The notes: generated from the sequence alone by a model not told the origin. A stretch of DNA of 64,000 nucleotides from Poa pratensis (GCA_947311845.1 CAMZMU010000034.1:89154407-89218406), one strand, 5' to 3'; counted from the stretch's first letter, positions 20,641-33,705 are shown. A program made the numbers and translations.

Positions 20641-22427
20641 CGCTTGTCCCCAAGCGAAAACTGAGCTCAGTAAACATGACCACAAGTTTATGGAGCAAAG
20701 TGTCGATAAATAAAATACGGACAAGAAGCATCACATTCATTGATACACAAGTCATTCTAGACAGCAACTTCCCTTCATATAATCTAACTTGAAATAAGTA
20801 AAGGGAACCACGATGAAGTGCATAAAGAGAACCATGATTGGTGAAGGCAAACTTAAACTCTTGGTCAGAGAACAATTAACAGATCATACTTATCTTTCGA
20901 GAAGAGTCTTTATATCAGAGCTTATATAGCAGAACTTACATGCCTTAATCATAACAGTCTCCTTACAGTCATTGATAACTTTCAAAGTTATATTCATTCG
21001 GATAAAAGCTATTGTGCGAAACAAGGAAATGAGAGATATGATTAGAAGTATCAACACATATAACTAATTGGATCTCAACAACTCAAATGCTTGCTTGAGA
21101 TAGAGAGGAATGGGTTTACTGACTCAACAATAATGTAAAAGATAGGCCCTTCGCAGAGGGAAGCAGGGATTAAATCATGTGCTAGAGCTTTTAAGTTTTG
21201 CAAAGCATATAGAGAGTATGAAAATAGTTGTTTGAGCTATGTATGTCGTTGTCAACGAATCGTAGTAAAGTGAACACTAACCCCTTGTCAACCAGACTTT
21301 CAAGAGCGGCTCCCATGAAGGACGTTATCTCTACCAGCAAGGTAGATCATCCCTCTTCTCTTTTGTTTACACATGTATTTTAGTTTCTTTATAGTTGACA
21401 CTCCTCCCAACCTTTTGCTTACACAAGCCATGGCTAACCGAATCCTCGGGTGCCTTCCAACATTCACATACCATGGAGGAGTGTCTATTTGCAAATTAAG
21501 TTGCTTACTGATAAATCAGGGCAAAACATGTGAAGAGAATTATTAATGAAAGTTGTAGTTAATTGGGACTGGGCACCCCATTTGCCAGCTCTTTTTGCAA
21601 ATTGTTGGATAAGCGGTGTATATGCCACTAGTCCATTGGTGAAAGTCTGTTTGACAAAAGTGCTAGAGAAACTCTACAGAACCCTCATGAGCTAATAAAC
21701 AGTGACACAAAACTAGGAGTAATAAGTTTTGAATAATTTAAAGGTAGCACATGAAGTATTTACTTGGAATGGCGCAAAATACCATATAGTAGGAAGTTAT
21801 GGTGGACTCGAATGGCAATGGTTTGGCTCAAGGTTTGGATGTATGAGAAGCATTCCCTCTCGATACAGGTCTTTGGCTAGCAAGGTTATGTAGCAAGCAT
21901 AAGAGTTGAGGGATACAAACAATTATACAAGTGATAAGAATAATCATGCAATCTTCCTTAGAAGCACAAATAGTTTAACTTAAGAATACTAAGCTTATGA
22001 GCTACAAAGAAAGAAAGATCATGGAATAATATATTTGCATGCACTCCCTCTCTCTACTTAAGTCTCAAAGTATTGTCTACTACTGACCAATGCTAAGTTT
22101 GCCAAAACCAAAAAGATTAACTTGGTGCTCTAAAAAGTGATCCCTATACTAACAACAAGGTTATCAATATGAAAGAGAATTGCAAGCTAAAATAAAGTAT
22201 GCAGAAAGTAAATGATAAAACTTCTCATTAATATTTCATAACGGCAACTCACACCAAGGGATACATAGATAACCAACTAAAAGAGAGATACTTCCACATT
22301 GCAAACCATCATATAAGATAACTTCCCTACTCACGATATGACTTTATGGAAAAGTAAAAGGTAAAGATAATGATGTGATACCGCGGCACTCCCCCAAGCT
22401 TGGAACAAACCAAGGGGATGCCAATAC

Positions 22428-22937
22428 TTATGATGAATTACTCCTTCGGTGGTGGTGGTGAATTGTCCTCATCATCAGACTTCCAGGGAAGGGGTTTCCC
22501 ATCAACAAAGGACGACTTGGTTCGATTATCCTGAAACTAGCAGCAGCGCTTATGTTTTTAAACCGAGTTTCATACTCACAGTTTTGATTCTGGACATCAT
22601 AGAGTTGCGCCTGCAGTTTGTTGGTGGTGTTGATGAGGTGAAATATGTCTTCCCAGAGTTGTGCAGTCTCCTTCTTATGTTCAGCGACCAGCGCGGACAC
22701 CATTGAGTGGAAGACTCCCACTTCACGTTCCGCCAGCTTTTTGTATGTGAAGACCTCTTGCTCCAGCTTCTCCATCCTGGCTTCCAGGCTCCCTTCTCCT
22801 TTGGGTCCTCGCACGTCTTCCGTCTGCAGCTTTCCATCAACCATCTGCGACTCCTTGGGATGCATCTTCAGCTCATCCATGTATGGGGTGACGACGTTCA
22901 CAAAGAAACTGTCCTTTGGAGGCTTCGATGAAGACAT
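22428..22937 (-). CDS. Athila-like accessory ORF, coiled-coil protein
   Basis: A single 169-residue frame lies between integrase and the 3' LTR on the element's coding strand, the position where Athila-type elements carry an extra or env-like gene. It starts MSSSKPPKDSFF. The central part (about residues 50-125) is heptad-like and charged (EARMEKLEQEVFTYKKLAER), predicting a coiled coil, and the end is basic and His-rich (HHHHRRSN). I see no signal peptide or membrane segment, so it does not look like an envelope protein. Similar frames occur in other Triticeae Gypsy families by my recollection. Function unknown; a role in particle assembly is only a guess. Confidence 0.55.
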   Translation of the reverse strand: MSSSKPPKDSFFVNVVTPYMDELKMHPKESQMVDGKLQTEDVRGPKGEGSLEARMEKLEQEVFTYKKLAEREVGVFHSMVSALVAEHKKETAQLWEDIFHLINTTNKLQAQLYDVQNQNCEYETRFKNISAAASFRIIEPSRPLLMGNPFPGSLMMRTIHHHHRRSNSS

Positions 22938-23272
22938 GGCAGCTCTAGATCTGAAAACAATATCTGGACAGAAACAGCTCGAAACGAAACACGATGAAAA
23001 GGCGAGATACGAACCTCGGGGGTTCGGGTGAGTTATATAGCAAAAAGTTTTACAACATAAGGAAGGTACAGGAGGAAACCTGATCGGAGACGAGCTCCGG
23101 GGTGCTCAAACCACCAGGCGGCGCGGCTGGGGGGCCCACCGCGCCGACCTATGGTTTGGGCACCACGGGTGCCGTCTCCCATCCGGTTCGGTCTCTTATT
23201 TTTCCATATTTAATAAAAACGACGAAAATATCTTCTAGAAAGTTATTCGCGAAACTTTTCTTACCGAAACTG

Positions 23273-25120
23273 TTACCTATTCGAATCGAATTCTGCAGTC
23301 CCAGAAAAATGTTCTTCAATGAAAGTTTCCGGAGTCACCACTTTAATTGTATCAACCTCTTCATTAATAGAATCTCCAGAAATATAATGCTTGAGTCTTT
23401 GACCATTTACCACTTGTGTAGAGTTATCTTTCAATGAAGCAATTTTTATTGCACCTGAACGATACACCTCCACAATAACAAATGGTCCTTCCCATTTTGA
23501 GAGTAACTTTCCTGCAAAAAATCTGAGACGAGACCTATACAATAGAACTTTCTCACCAACATTAAATTCTCTTTTAAGAATTCTCCTATCATGCCATCTC
23601 TTAACTTTTTCTTTAAAGAGTCTAGCATTTTCATAAGCCTCACTTCTCCATTCATCTAAAGAACTTAAATGCAACAACCTTTTCTCACCGGCAAGTTTAA
23701 AATCTCTATTAAGTTCTCTCACTGCCCAATAAGCTTTGTGTTCTAATTCTAAAGGCAAGTGACAAGCTTTACCATAAACCATTTTATAAGGAGACATGCC
23801 CATGGGGTTCTTATAAGCAGTTCTATAAGCCCATAAAGCATCATTTAACTTACTAGCCCAATTTTTTCTAGATTTATTAACAGTCTTTTGCAAGATAGAT
23901 TTAATCTCCCTATTTGACAATTCTACTTGTCCACTAGTTTGAGGATGATAGGCTGAAGCAATTCTATGATTAACACCATATTTAGCAAGAGTCTTTCTAA
24001 AACCACCATGGATAAAATGAGAACCTCCATCAGTCATAAGATATCTAGGTACACCAAACCTAGGAAAAATGACATCTTGAAGCATTTTTAAAGAGGTCTC
24101 ACCATCAGCACTTTTAGTAGGTATAGCTTCTACCCATTTAGTGACATAATCAACAGCAACAAGTATATGAGTATTACCTTGTGAAGAAGGAAAAGGACCC
24201 ATGAAGTCGAATCCCCAACAATCAAATGGTTCAATAACAAGAGAATAACTCATAGGCATTTCATTGCGTCTAGAGATATTACCAACCCTTTGACATTCAT
24301 CACAAGATAAAATAAACTTTCTTGCATCCTTAAAGAGGGTAGGCCAATAAAAACCTGATTGTAGAACTTTCTGCGCAGTTCTATCTCCAGCGTGATGCCC
24401 TCCATAAGCACTTCCATGGCATTTCCTCAGTATTTCCTGTTGTTCATATTCAGGAACACATCTTCGCATAATACCATCGACTCCTTCTTTATATAAGTGT
24501 GGGTCATCCCAAAAGTAATGCCGCAAGTCATAAAAGAATTTCCTTCTTTGCTGAGCTGAAAAGGTTGGAGGCAAGTACTTGGAAACAATAAAGTTAGCAT
24601 AATCAGCATACCAAGGACTATCTCGCGAACTTACACTTATTGCAGCCAATTGTTCATTTGGAAAGCTATCATTAACAGGAATAGGATCATAAGGAATGCT
24701 TTCCAATCTAGACAAATTATCAGCAACAGGATTTTCAGCACCTTTTCTATCTATGATATGCAAATCAAATTCTTGCAAAAGAAGTACCCATCTAATAAGC
24801 CTTGGCTTAGCATCTTTCTTTTCCATAAGGTATCTAATTGCAGCATGATCAGTATGAATAGTGACTTTCGAATCAACTATGTAGGGTCGAAATTTGTCAC
24901 AAGCAAAAACTACAGCTAGAAATTCTTTTTCAGTAGTGGCATAATTCTTTTGAGCAGAATCAAGAGTTTTACTAGCATAATGAATAACATTTAACTTTTT
25001 ATCTACTCGCTGCCCAAGAACAGCGCCTACAGCATAATCACTAGCATCACACATAATTTCAAAAGGTAAATTCCAATCAGGTGGTTCAACTACAGGAGCG
25101 GTGATTAAAGCCTTTTTCAA
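23273..25120 (-). CDS. inner element pol: RNase H and integrase
   Basis: A 615-residue frame. The RNase H part opens with the catalytic aspartate in [18 protein letters not shown] and continues through [11 protein letters not shown] and [10 protein letters not shown]. The integrase follows: an HHCC zinc-binding part ([10 protein letters not shown] ... CDECQRVG), then the catalytic core with D in FDFMGPFP, D in LMTDGGSHF and E in [10 protein letters not shown]. The C-terminal part has the [12 protein letters not shown] motif and no chromodomain. It is one piece of the gag-pol polyprotein; a single-base break near 25130-25165 separates it from RT. The core residues are all present, so little decay has taken place. 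Confidence 0.85.
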   Translation of the reverse strand: MKKALITAPVVEPPDWNLPFEIMCDASDYAVGAVLGQRVDKKLNVIHYASKTLDSAQKNYATTEKEFLAVVFACDKFRPYIVDSKVTIHTDHAAIRYLMEKKDAKPRLIRWVLLLQEFDLHIIDRKGAENPVADNLSRLESIPYDPIPVNDSFPNEQLAAISVSSRDSPWYADYANFIVSKYLPPTFSAQQRRKFFYDLRHYFWDDPHLYKEGVDGIMRRCVPEYEQQEILRKCHGSAYGGHHAGDRTAQKVLQSGFYWPTLFKDARKFILSCDECQRVGNISRRNEMPMSYSLVIEPFDCWGFDFMGPFPSSQGNTHILVAVDYVTKWVEAIPTKSADGETSLKMLQDVIFPRFGVPRYLMTDGGSHFIHGGFRKTLAKYGVNHRIASAYHPQTSGQVELSNREIKSILQKTVNKSRKNWASKLNDALWAYRTAYKNPMGMSPYKMVYGKACHLPLELEHKAYWAVRELNRDFKLAGEKRLLHLSSLDEWRSEAYENARLFKEKVKRWHDRRILKREFNVGEKVLLYRSRLRFFAGKLLSKWEGPFVIVEVYRSGAIKIASLKDNSTQVVNGQRLKHYISGDSINEEVDTIKVVTPETFIEEHFSGTAEFDSNR

Positions 25121-26831
25121 AGTTTCAAAAGCTTCCTTACAATCATCATCAAAAACAAAGGTACATCTTTTTGAAGAAGATTAGTAAGAGGCTTGGAAAT
25201 TTTAGAGAAATCTTTAATAAACCTCCTATAAAAACCAGCATGACCAAGAATACTACGAATACCTTTAACATCTTTGGGACAAGGCATCTTTTCAATTGCC
25301 TCCACTTTAGCTCGATCAACTTCAATACCTCTTTCAGAAATTTTATGTCCAAGAACAATTCCTTCATTAACCATAAAGTGGCATTTCTCCCAATTAAGAA
25401 CAAGGCTAGTTTCTTCACATCTCTGCAAAACTTTGTCAAGGTTGTGCAAACAATTATCAAAGGAAGTTCCATAGACGGAGAAATCGTCCATGAAGACTTC
25501 CACAATTTCCTCACAAAAGCCATGAAAAATAGCAGACATGCATCTTTGAAAAGTAGCAGGAGCATTACATAAACCAAAAGGCATACGTCTATAAGCATAA
25601 GTTCCATAAGGACAAGTAAAAGTAGTTTTCTCTTGATCTTGCGCTCTCACAGCAATTTGAGAAAACCCAGAATACCCATCAAGGAAACAAAAGTGAGTTT
25701 TCTTGGACAACCTCTCAAGCATTTGATCAATAAAAGGCAAAGGATAATGATCTTTCTTAGTTACTTTGTTAACCTTTCTAAAATCAATGCACATCCTATA
25801 ACCAACTACTACTCTTTGAGGAATTAGTTCATCATTTTCATTAGGAACAACGGTAATTCCTCCTTTCTTAGGAACACAATGCACAGGACTTACCCATCTA
25901 CTATCAGCAATAGGATAAATAATACCAGCTTCAAGAAGTTTTAATACCTCATTTCTTACCACTTCTTTCATCTTGGGTATTAAACGACGCTGATGCTCAA
26001 CAACAGGCTTTGCATCAGGTTCCATGTTGATGGCGTGCTGACATATAGTAGGAGAAATTCCCTTCAGGTCATCAAGAGTATATCCCATAGCTCCGCGGTG
26101 TTTCCTCAACACTCCCAATAACCTTTCCTCCTCTGTACCTGAAAGTTTAGAGCTGATAATAACAGGATATATTTTCTTATCATCAATATAAGCATATTTA
26201 AGATTATCAGGCAGAGGTTTCAAATCAAAAACAGGATCCTCCTTGGGTGGCATTGTGGTACCCAAATCTTCCACAGGTAAATTGTGTTTGAGCATAGGTT
26301 GACGAAGGAATACTTCATCAAGCTCATTCCTTTCTTCCCTGAAGTTCTCACTTTCATGATTCTCCATATGTTGCTGCAAAGCATTGTTAGGAGCAAGAAC
26401 AATAGATGCAAGTTGAGCAATTTCAAAATCCTCACTAGGCAATTCAGTTTCATAAGGTGCTTTAGCAAATTTAGAGAAATTGAATTCATAAGATTCACCA
26501 GCAAATTTAGTAAAGATTTTCTCTTTCTTACAATCTATAACAGCACCACAAGTATTCAGAAAAGGTCTACCAAAAATAATAGGACAACTATCATTGGCAG
26601 CCGACCCAAGTACAAGAAAATCAGCAGGGTATTTAGTCTTACCACAAAGGACTTCGACATCTCTAATGATACCAATTGGAGAGATAGTTTCCCTATTAGC
26701 AAGCTGAATAACCACATCAATCTCTTCAAGTTTACAAGGAGCAATTTCGTGCATAATTTCCCTGTAAAGCTCATAAGGAATAGCACTAGAACTTGCACCA
26801 ATATCACATAAACCATAATAGCAATGATCAC
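25117..26831 (-). CDS. inner element pol: protease and reverse transcriptase
   Basis: The frame includes an aspartic-protease-like start ([14 protein letters not shown], upstream of the first Met at 26754) and the conserved [12 protein letters not shown] and [18 protein letters not shown] segments. The RT follows with [30 protein letters not shown], and the catalytic FMDD at 25483-25494. The protease motif has Ile where most have Ser or Thr after the aspartate, which also occurs in other Athila-like elements as far as I recall. A one-base break near 26838 separates it from upstream sequence, another near 25130-25165 from RNase H. Confidence 0.82.
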
Positions 26832-27034
26832 CTATCCAACAGAAAGCACAGGAACACTAGACTTCCTAGAACTTTTAGGATGTGAGACAATATTAGAAGC
26901 ATCCTCACAAAAGATAATGTGTCTATCTTCTAAATTTTCAGTGACAAGATCTTTAACCAATGCTACAACAGGTTCAACAGTTATTTGCTCATCAGGTTTG
27001 GTAGTTTTCTTATTACTTTTACTAACAACACCAG

Positions 27035-27985
27035 TTATGATAGTATGTTCCTTAATCTTATTAGGAAAAGGAACTTTTTCAATATAAGGTTCTGGAATAA
27101 TGCGATCACAACATTAACCTCAACACCTTTAGATATATGAGAAACAGATTCATCTTTATATGGTTCATGATAATTTTTAAAACCCTCCTTCGGCAAACCG
27201 AAATAGGAAGCAAAGGCTTTATAAAAGTTTGCAACAATTTGAGAGTCAAGACCATAAGTAGTGCTAATTTTGCGATAATCATCAGTATCCATAAAATTTT
27301 TAACACACTCAAAGTCATAGCTTATACCTGACTCCCTACCTTTGTCATTCTCCCATCCTTCAGTGTTCTCCTGAATCCGATCAAGAAGGTCCCACTTAAA
27401 CTCTTCTTTATTACGAGTGAACGATCCAGCACAAGTGGTATCCAATAGAGTTTTATCTTGAAAGGAGAGTCTTGCATAAAAGTTATCAATAACAATATTA
27501 CCAGGAAGCTCATGAATGGGACATTTGAGCATTAATGCCTTCAATCTCCCCCACGCTTGAGCGATACTCTCTCCATCATAGGGCCAGAAGTTATATATGA
27601 GGTTCCGATCCTTATGAATCTCACTTGGAGGATAGAATTTGGAGTAAAAGAGAGGTACAATTTCCTCCCATCCAAGAGAATACCCATTCTTCAGCAGTTT
27701 ATACCAATGTGCAGCTTTACCAGACAGTGATAGAGAGAATAATTTCTTCTTAACTTCTCCCATCGAGATACCTGCACACTTAAATAACTCGCACAATTCA
27801 TGCAGAAATAACAAATGATCTCCAGGATGGACAGTTCCATCTCCTGCATAGCGGTTATTTGTGACACGTTCAACAATTTTCATAGGAATTTTGAACGGTA
27901 TTACCTGCTCATCTGGCGCCTCCTCTACTACCTTAGCAGTGGTAGTTGTTTTCCCAAATAGGAATTCAAGAGAAGACCCCTCCAT
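27035..27985 (-). CDS. inner element gag
   Basis: The likely start is the Met at 27985 (MEGSSLEFLFGK), because codons further upstream read into outer LTR sequence beyond 28067 and are not part of the element. The capsid region has the retrotransposon gag pattern: PGDHLLFLHELCELFK, GKAAHWYKLLKNGYSLGWEE, FYSKFYPPSEIHKDRN and AWGRLKALMLKCPIHELP. No CCHC zinc knuckle is seen. A one-base break near 27105 ends the frame; the alternative frame continues as CDRIIPEPYIEKVPFP toward protease. Confidence 0.75.
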   Translation of the reverse strand: MEGSSLEFLFGKTTTTAKVVEEAPDEQVIPFKIPMKIVERVTNNRYAGDGTVHPGDHLLFLHELCELFKCAGISMGEVKKKLFSLSLSGKAAHWYKLLKNGYSLGWEEIVPLFYSKFYPPSEIHKDRNLIYNFWPYDGESIAQAWGRLKALMLKCPIHELPGNIVIDNFYARLSFQDKTLLDTTCAGSFTRNKEEFKWDLLDRIQENTEGWENDKGRESGISYDFECVKNFMDTDDYRKISTTYGLDSQIVANFYKAFASYFGLPKEGFKNYHEPYKDESVSHISKGVEVNVVIALFQNLILKKFLFLIRLRNILS

Positions 27986-28067
27986 AATGAGATATAGCAG
28001 CAGGCAAAAATAAAAACAGCACGTACAATAAATGTTTCCCTTACCAATTCCACTTACCAATAAATGC

Positions 28068-28718
28068 TTCCTCGAGGGTGGTTCGGGGAGGTGCCTTTGA
28101 TGAACAGGTACAGTGGTTGATGATGGTTGGTGATGAGTAAGGTGATGAGAGAAAGAGTTACTCCTTACCTCTTTTGAAAATATTCTGATTAGTCGATTCC
28201 TTTGAGTTATGTTTTTCATAAATAAAATCAGCTTTATGCAAAACAGCCATATGACTTTGCAAGCCTCATCGAGCTAATGCTCTATATATAATCTTGCGAG
28301 TTCGTCGAACTCAACGTCGTTTGTTTTGCTTCAGAGGAGGACTTCACCGACCTCGAAGGTGGGTTCTTTGTGGACGTCGACGAGTAGTCTGGGGTTCCCA
28401 GGTGGCAGCTTGGGACATCCCGGAACAGCTGGCGCTGTGATGTTTATCTGTAGGCCTCTTAGGCCATATTTGGATCTTGTTGTTTAGAACAACTTAATTT
28501 GCTTCCGCTTGTTGTAATGTTGGGTCTGTGACCTCCGGTTGTAATTTGCTATCTTTCTCTATTATAAGAGTTGAACTATATGATTTGTGTCGTAGAGTCT
28601 GTGATGTGCCAGTTGTTCCACAAGTCTTGATCTCTCTATTATGCTTTGATAGTGTGTCTTGGTATCGGATAACCGGAGACGCAGTATCACTGTATAGCAG
28701 TCAGGTCGGGGCGCTACA
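28068..28718 (+). repeat. outer element 5' LTR, right part
   Basis: It continues the outer LTR after the inner element and ends GGGGCGCTACA. A TATA-like CTATATATAATC at about 28281-28292 may be the LTR promoter. It matches 36537-37187. Confidence 0.9.
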
Positions 28719-28721
28719 AGT

Positions 28722-28733
28722 TGGTATCAGAGC
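28722..28733 (+). other. primer-binding site of the outer element (tRNA-iMet)
   Basis: TGGTATCAGAGC follows the 5' LTR end after three bases. It is the standard complement of the 3' end of initiator methionine tRNA used by many plant Gypsy and Copia elements. Confidence 0.85.
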
Positions 28734-29281
28734 AGTACTGCCTGTAGGAAACCCTTCTACTGGTCGATGTTGAGTCTAGTGTTTGTGAAAATATTTTTAA
28801 CCTAAAAATGAGTTGTGAAAACCATCTTAGGATTCTTTTTACTCCTTATCTGGTTACCCTCTAATCTCGGAGCAATCTTACCTCGATTTGAGTTTAAAGG
28901 TTTTACTCCTCGTCTTTACTTCAAAATGATTAGAAACGTGGGTGGGTTCGACCTTTAGTGTTATGTGTCAGTTGCTCCCGCTGCGTTGCAATCCAAATCA
29001 ACTCAGATGTTTCTACCGAGTTAATCTTTGATCCTTTCTTTGGGTTTTAACCCACGGACTTGAACATAAGGTCCCGGATTGTGTCAACTAGAGTGTGTTA
29101 AGTTGTGATTTCTTAACTCTCACTAGTAGCACATGATGCTGATCTTTGACCCAAGTTCTATCTTGTTGTTTTCCTTCTCGCAAAGTATTATCGTCCCTAG
29201 TCTGTGTACTTGTGTAGACGCTAATGCTATTGTTCGACCATTCGGAGAAAGATACTAACGTGTCATTGTCAAATCTCCAGA

Positions 29282-32200
29282 ATGGCTCGAGGAGGCCGTG
29301 GAGGCCGTGGTGGTCGCGGTAACCACAATGATGATGAGGATGATCTGCCGCCACCACCCTCGATGGCTGAGGTCTTGATGGCCATTGAGGAGAACCGTGG
29401 GCGCAATGAGCGCTTGCTTGAACAGTTGGTGCAGCAGAATGCACGGAGGAACGAGTGCAACACTCTCACCGAGTTCCTGCGCTCGCAGCCACCCACTTTG
29501 CTGATGCTAAGGAGCCACTGGAAGCTGATGATTGGCTTCGTGCTTGGAGCGCAAGTTCTCCGCGCTTCATGTCCCATTGGCGGAGCAAGTCAACTTTGCC
29601 ACCTACCTCTTGGTTGGTGCTGCTGGCTGTTGGTGGGAAAGCCATGTGGCTTTGTTTCCAGCCAACCATGTCTTCACTGGGCTGATTTCGCACTGCCTTC
29701 CGTGCGGAGTACATTCCCCAGCCGATCATGGACTTGAAGAGGAGGGAGTTCCTGGATTTGCAACAGGGACGGATGGACCTCCGCACTTATGGTCGTGAGT
29801 TCAACCATCTCTCTCGTTACGCCCCAAGGGACGTGACCAATGATGCTGACAAGCAAGAGCTGTTCCGCAAGGGTCTGACTCCGCAGCTCGCTATGAGTTG
29901 CCCCTTCAGGTTCCAGACCTATCAGGAGCTGTTCAACCAGGCTTTTACTCTTGAGCAAGGAAGAAAGGAACTTGAAGCTTCCAAGAGGCCCGCACACGGG
30001 GACCACCAGAGTTCCTCGGGTTCTGAGAGCAAGAAGCGCAGGGTGTTTGTCCCTACAGCGCCGTACCTCGTGCTCCATTCATGCCAAGGCCGGGATACAG
30101 GCCACCTCCTCCGCGCCCCACTACTTCGACACTTGGGGTAGGCGGGAGTGGGTACCGTCCTATGCTACCTGCTCCACCTGGAGTCACTTGCTACACCTGT
30201 GGCCAGGCTGGCCACTACTCCAGGGAGTGCCCCCAGAAGGCACCTCTCGCGATAACTCCTGCACGAGCCCCTGCCACTCCATGGCAAGGCTGGACCTATT
30301 GTGCGTGGTCGCCTGAACCACATCTCTGCTGAAGAAGCTGAAGAGGACCCCGGCGTTCTTATGGGTGAGTTACGAATCAACAACAATCGTGCTACAGTTT
30401 TGTTTGATTCTGGAGCATCGCATTCATTCATATCCATAGCTTTTGCAAAAGACCACAAAATACCGTTTGAGAAAATGAGCGTCCCTTGGAGATCTCCACT
30501 CCTGGCTCCAAATGGCAAACCGATGGGGTTACTCCTGAAGTCAGATTACTATCGGTTACTACTCTTTTCCTTTGCTTTGGTAGCTCTGAGGTCAAATGGC
30601 ATTGATGTCATACTGGGCATGAACTGGCTAGCCAAATACCAGGCTAATCTCGACTGTGCTGCCAAGACCGTCACCGTGACCAATTCTTCCGGTGACAGTG
30701 TGAAGTATTGGTCTGCACTATCAAGACCTCCATCCTCATCATACCCAACTCACCTGAGATCTCCTTTGCTTTATGGAAGGCGAATCCCCTCCTGAAATCC
30801 AGGACATACACGTGGTGTGTGACTTCCCGGATGTGTTCCCGGAAGAATTGCCTGGCATGCCTCCTGACCGAAGTGTGGAGTTTGTCATAGATCTACTTCC
30901 CGGTACGCTCCAATTTCCAAGAAGCCCTACCGTATGCCGGTGGAAGAGTTGGCTCTGTTGAAAGAGCAAATTGATCAGCTGTTAGCAAGGAGTTCATCCA
31001 GCCTAGCAGTTCACCTTGGGGTTGTCCGGTACTCTTTGTCAAGAAGAGGGATTCTACCGTGCCTCGTCTAGTCTCTGACTATCGACCGTTGAATGCGGTG
31101 ACAATCAAGAACAAGTATCCTATTCCTCGCATCAATGATCTGTTGGATCAGTTAGCTGGTGCAACGGTATTCTCCAAGATGGATCTGAGGTCAGGCTACC
31201 ATCAGATAAAAATCAGAAAGGAGGATATTCCAAAGACGGCATTTGTTACTCGTTATGGCTCATATGAGTATACCGTCATGTCCTTTGGTCTCACAAATGC
31301 CCAGCTACTTTCATGAGGCTCATGAACTCCATCTTCATGGATTATCTTGACAAGTTTGTCGTCATTTACATCGATGACATCCTCATCTATTCCAAAACCA
31401 ATGAAGAGCATGAGGAACATCTTCGTTTGGTTCTGACACGACTTCGAGAACACCGCCTCTATGCCAAGTTCTCCAAGTGTGAGTTTTGGTTGGATAATCT
31501 TCTTCCTTGGTCATGTGATATCCGCTAATGGTGTGGCTGTCATTCCTGACAAGATTCAGTCCATTTTGGATTGGAAAACTCCAATGTCAGTCAAGGACAT
31601 TCGTAGCTTTCTCGGATTGGCGGGTTATACCGCCGATTCATCGAAGGTTTCTCCAAGATAGCCAAGGCCCTGACTGACCTTCTCAAGAAGGATAAAAAGT
31701 TTGTATGGTCGGCCGAAGCTGAAGAGAGCTTCAAAACACTGAAAGCCAAACTCACGTCCGCTCCTGTGCTTGTCCTGCCGGACACGAGCAAGGATTTCGT
31801 CGTCTTCTGTGACGCCTCTCTACAAGGCTTGGGCTGTGTGTAATGCAAGATGGCCATGTGGTGGCATATGCTTCTCGCCAACTTAAGCCGCATGAGCACA
31901 ACTACCCAACTCATGATCTAGAACTTGCCGCGTGGTCTATGCTTTGAAGCAATGGAGACCATACCTGTTTGGTAACCGTTGCGAGATCTTCTCGGATCAC
32001 AAGAGTCTGAAGTACCTCTTCACCCAGCCGGATTTAAATCTCAGGCAAAGGCGTTGGTTGGAGTTAATCACGGACTAAATGTGAGTCTGAACTATCAACC
32101 CGGCAAAGCAAACGTCGTGGCTGACGCGCTAAGTCGGAAGTCCTATTGCAACAATCTGATGATTGAAGAGGCCCAACCTGCCCTCCATGAAGAGTTCTCT

Positions 32201-33683
32201 CGTTTGAACTTAGAAATTGTTCCCTCGGCTACCTTGCAAATCTGGAGATCAAATCTACTCTTGTAGACCAGATTAAGGATGCTCAAAGCGTGACAAGGGT
32301 ATTCTAAAAATCAAGGAGAACATTGCTAGCGGGAAGGCCAAATGTTTTCTGTCAATGAATCGGAGTTGTTTATTTTGGTGACCGCTTGGTAGTGCCAAAG
32401 AAACGAAAATTGAGGGAGTTGATCCTCCAAGAAGCTCATGAATCTCCTCTCTCTATTCATCCCGGTAGTACCAAAATGTACCAAGACCTTCGGCCACAAT
32501 TCTGGTGGACTCGATGAAACGGAAATTGCTAGTATGTTGCTGAATGCGACACCTGTCGACGGGTAAAGGCTGAACATCAAAGGCCTGCCGGCACTCTTCA
32601 CCCTATTGCTATTCCCGAGTGGAAATGGGATGAAATTGGTATGGACTTCATTACTGGTCTGCCGAAGTCTCCAAAGGGACATGATGCCATTTGGGTCATC
32701 ATTGATCGACTATCAAAAGTGGCTCACTTCCTCCCCGTTCGTGTGGACATTACAGCTGCCAAGTTGGCAGACCTGTATACCTCTCGTATCGTCGTCCTTC
32801 ACGGCATTCCCAAGAAGATAATTTCTGATCGTGGAAGCCTATTCACCTCCAAGTTTTGGACTAGTTTCCAAACTGCTATGGGAACTCGTCTTAACTTCAG
32901 CACCGCGTTCCATCCTCAAACTGATGGTCAGACCGAAAGAGTGAACCAAGTTTTGGAAGACATGCTTAGGGCATGTGTAATCTCTTTTGGCAAGGATTGG
33001 GAAAAGTATCTCCCTTTCGCGGAATTCTCCTACAACAACAGCTATCAAGCTAGTCTGGGCATGGCTCCATTTGAGGTTCTCTATGGAAGAAAATGCCGCA
33101 CTCCTCTAAATTGGTCCGAGACCGGAGAGAGAGCACTCTTTGGTCCGATATTATCAATGAAGCTGAGGAGAAGGTTAGAATCATAAGGGAGAATCTGAAG
33201 ATTGCTCAGTCTAGGCAGAAGAGCTACTATGATAAGCACCATCAGGAAATTCACTATGAAATTGGTGATAAAGCTTATCTCCGCGTCTCTCCCCTTCGTG
33301 GCGTTCGCCGCTTCGGTATCAAAGGGAAATTGGCCCCTCGCTATGTTGGCCCTTTCACCGTTCTGGCCAAGCGAGGAGATCTTTCTTATAAGTTGGAGTT
33401 ACCGGTCATCTTCCCAAATGTACATGATGTGTTTCATGTCTCTCAACTTCGCCGGTGTTTCAAAGATCCTATCCATGGGGTCAATCATGAGGAGCTGGAT
33501 CTCCAGGAAGATCTCACTTATCGCGAGCATCCTATCCGTGTCCTGGATGAAGCCGAAAGAAGACCCGTAACAAGACTACCAAGTTCTCAAAGTTCAGTGG
33601 TCTCACCATTCCGAGGAAGAAGCAACTTGGGAAGAGAGTCTAGTCTTCGTGAGGAGTATCCCGACTTCTTTCCGCAACCTTAG
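29282..33683 (+). pseudogene. outer element gag-pol, frame-broken chromovirus polyprotein
   Basis: Recognisable domains follow in normal order but in changing frames. Gag begins MARGGRGGRGGRGNHNDDED (29282) and holds a CCHC zinc knuckle (CYTCGQAGHYSREC, 30189-30230). The protease has DSGASHSF (30406 on). RT has LRSGYHQI and the catalytic YIDD (31367-31378). RNase H has DASLQGLG (near 31811). Integrase has [10 protein letters not shown] and CDTCRR, then core residues D in MDFITGLP, D in SDRGSLF and E in DGQTERVNQ. The tail has GPFTVLAKRGDLSYKL and a chromodomain end (VQWSHHSEEEATWE in one frame). About 20 shifts, almost all single missing bases, break the frame, so no full polyprotein can be made from this sequence. 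Confidence 0.85.
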
Positions 33684-33705
33684 AATCTCGGGACGAGATT
33701 CCTGT

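Larger units (their letters stand above)
19122..28067 (-). mobile_element. inner LTR retrotransposon, Ty3/Gypsy Athila-like, lacking its 5' LTR
   Basis: On the minus strand the order is gag, protease-RT, RNase H-integrase, a long 3' region with an extra coiled-coil frame, a polypurine tract and a 1.5-kb 3' LTR. The 5' LTR and primer-binding site are missing: the element stops about 80 bp upstream of the gag start, directly against outer LTR sequence. No outer LTR bases are lost at the junction, and only GC of the expected target duplication may remain. The RT motif FMDDFSVYG and the large 3' region fit the Athila group. It is younger than the outer element. Confidence 0.88.

Noticed and set aside
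27986..28219. 78-codon N-terminal extension of the inner gag frame
   Set aside because: It reads across the junction at 28067 into outer LTR sequence, so it is a chance fusion. The Met at 27985 is the natural start.
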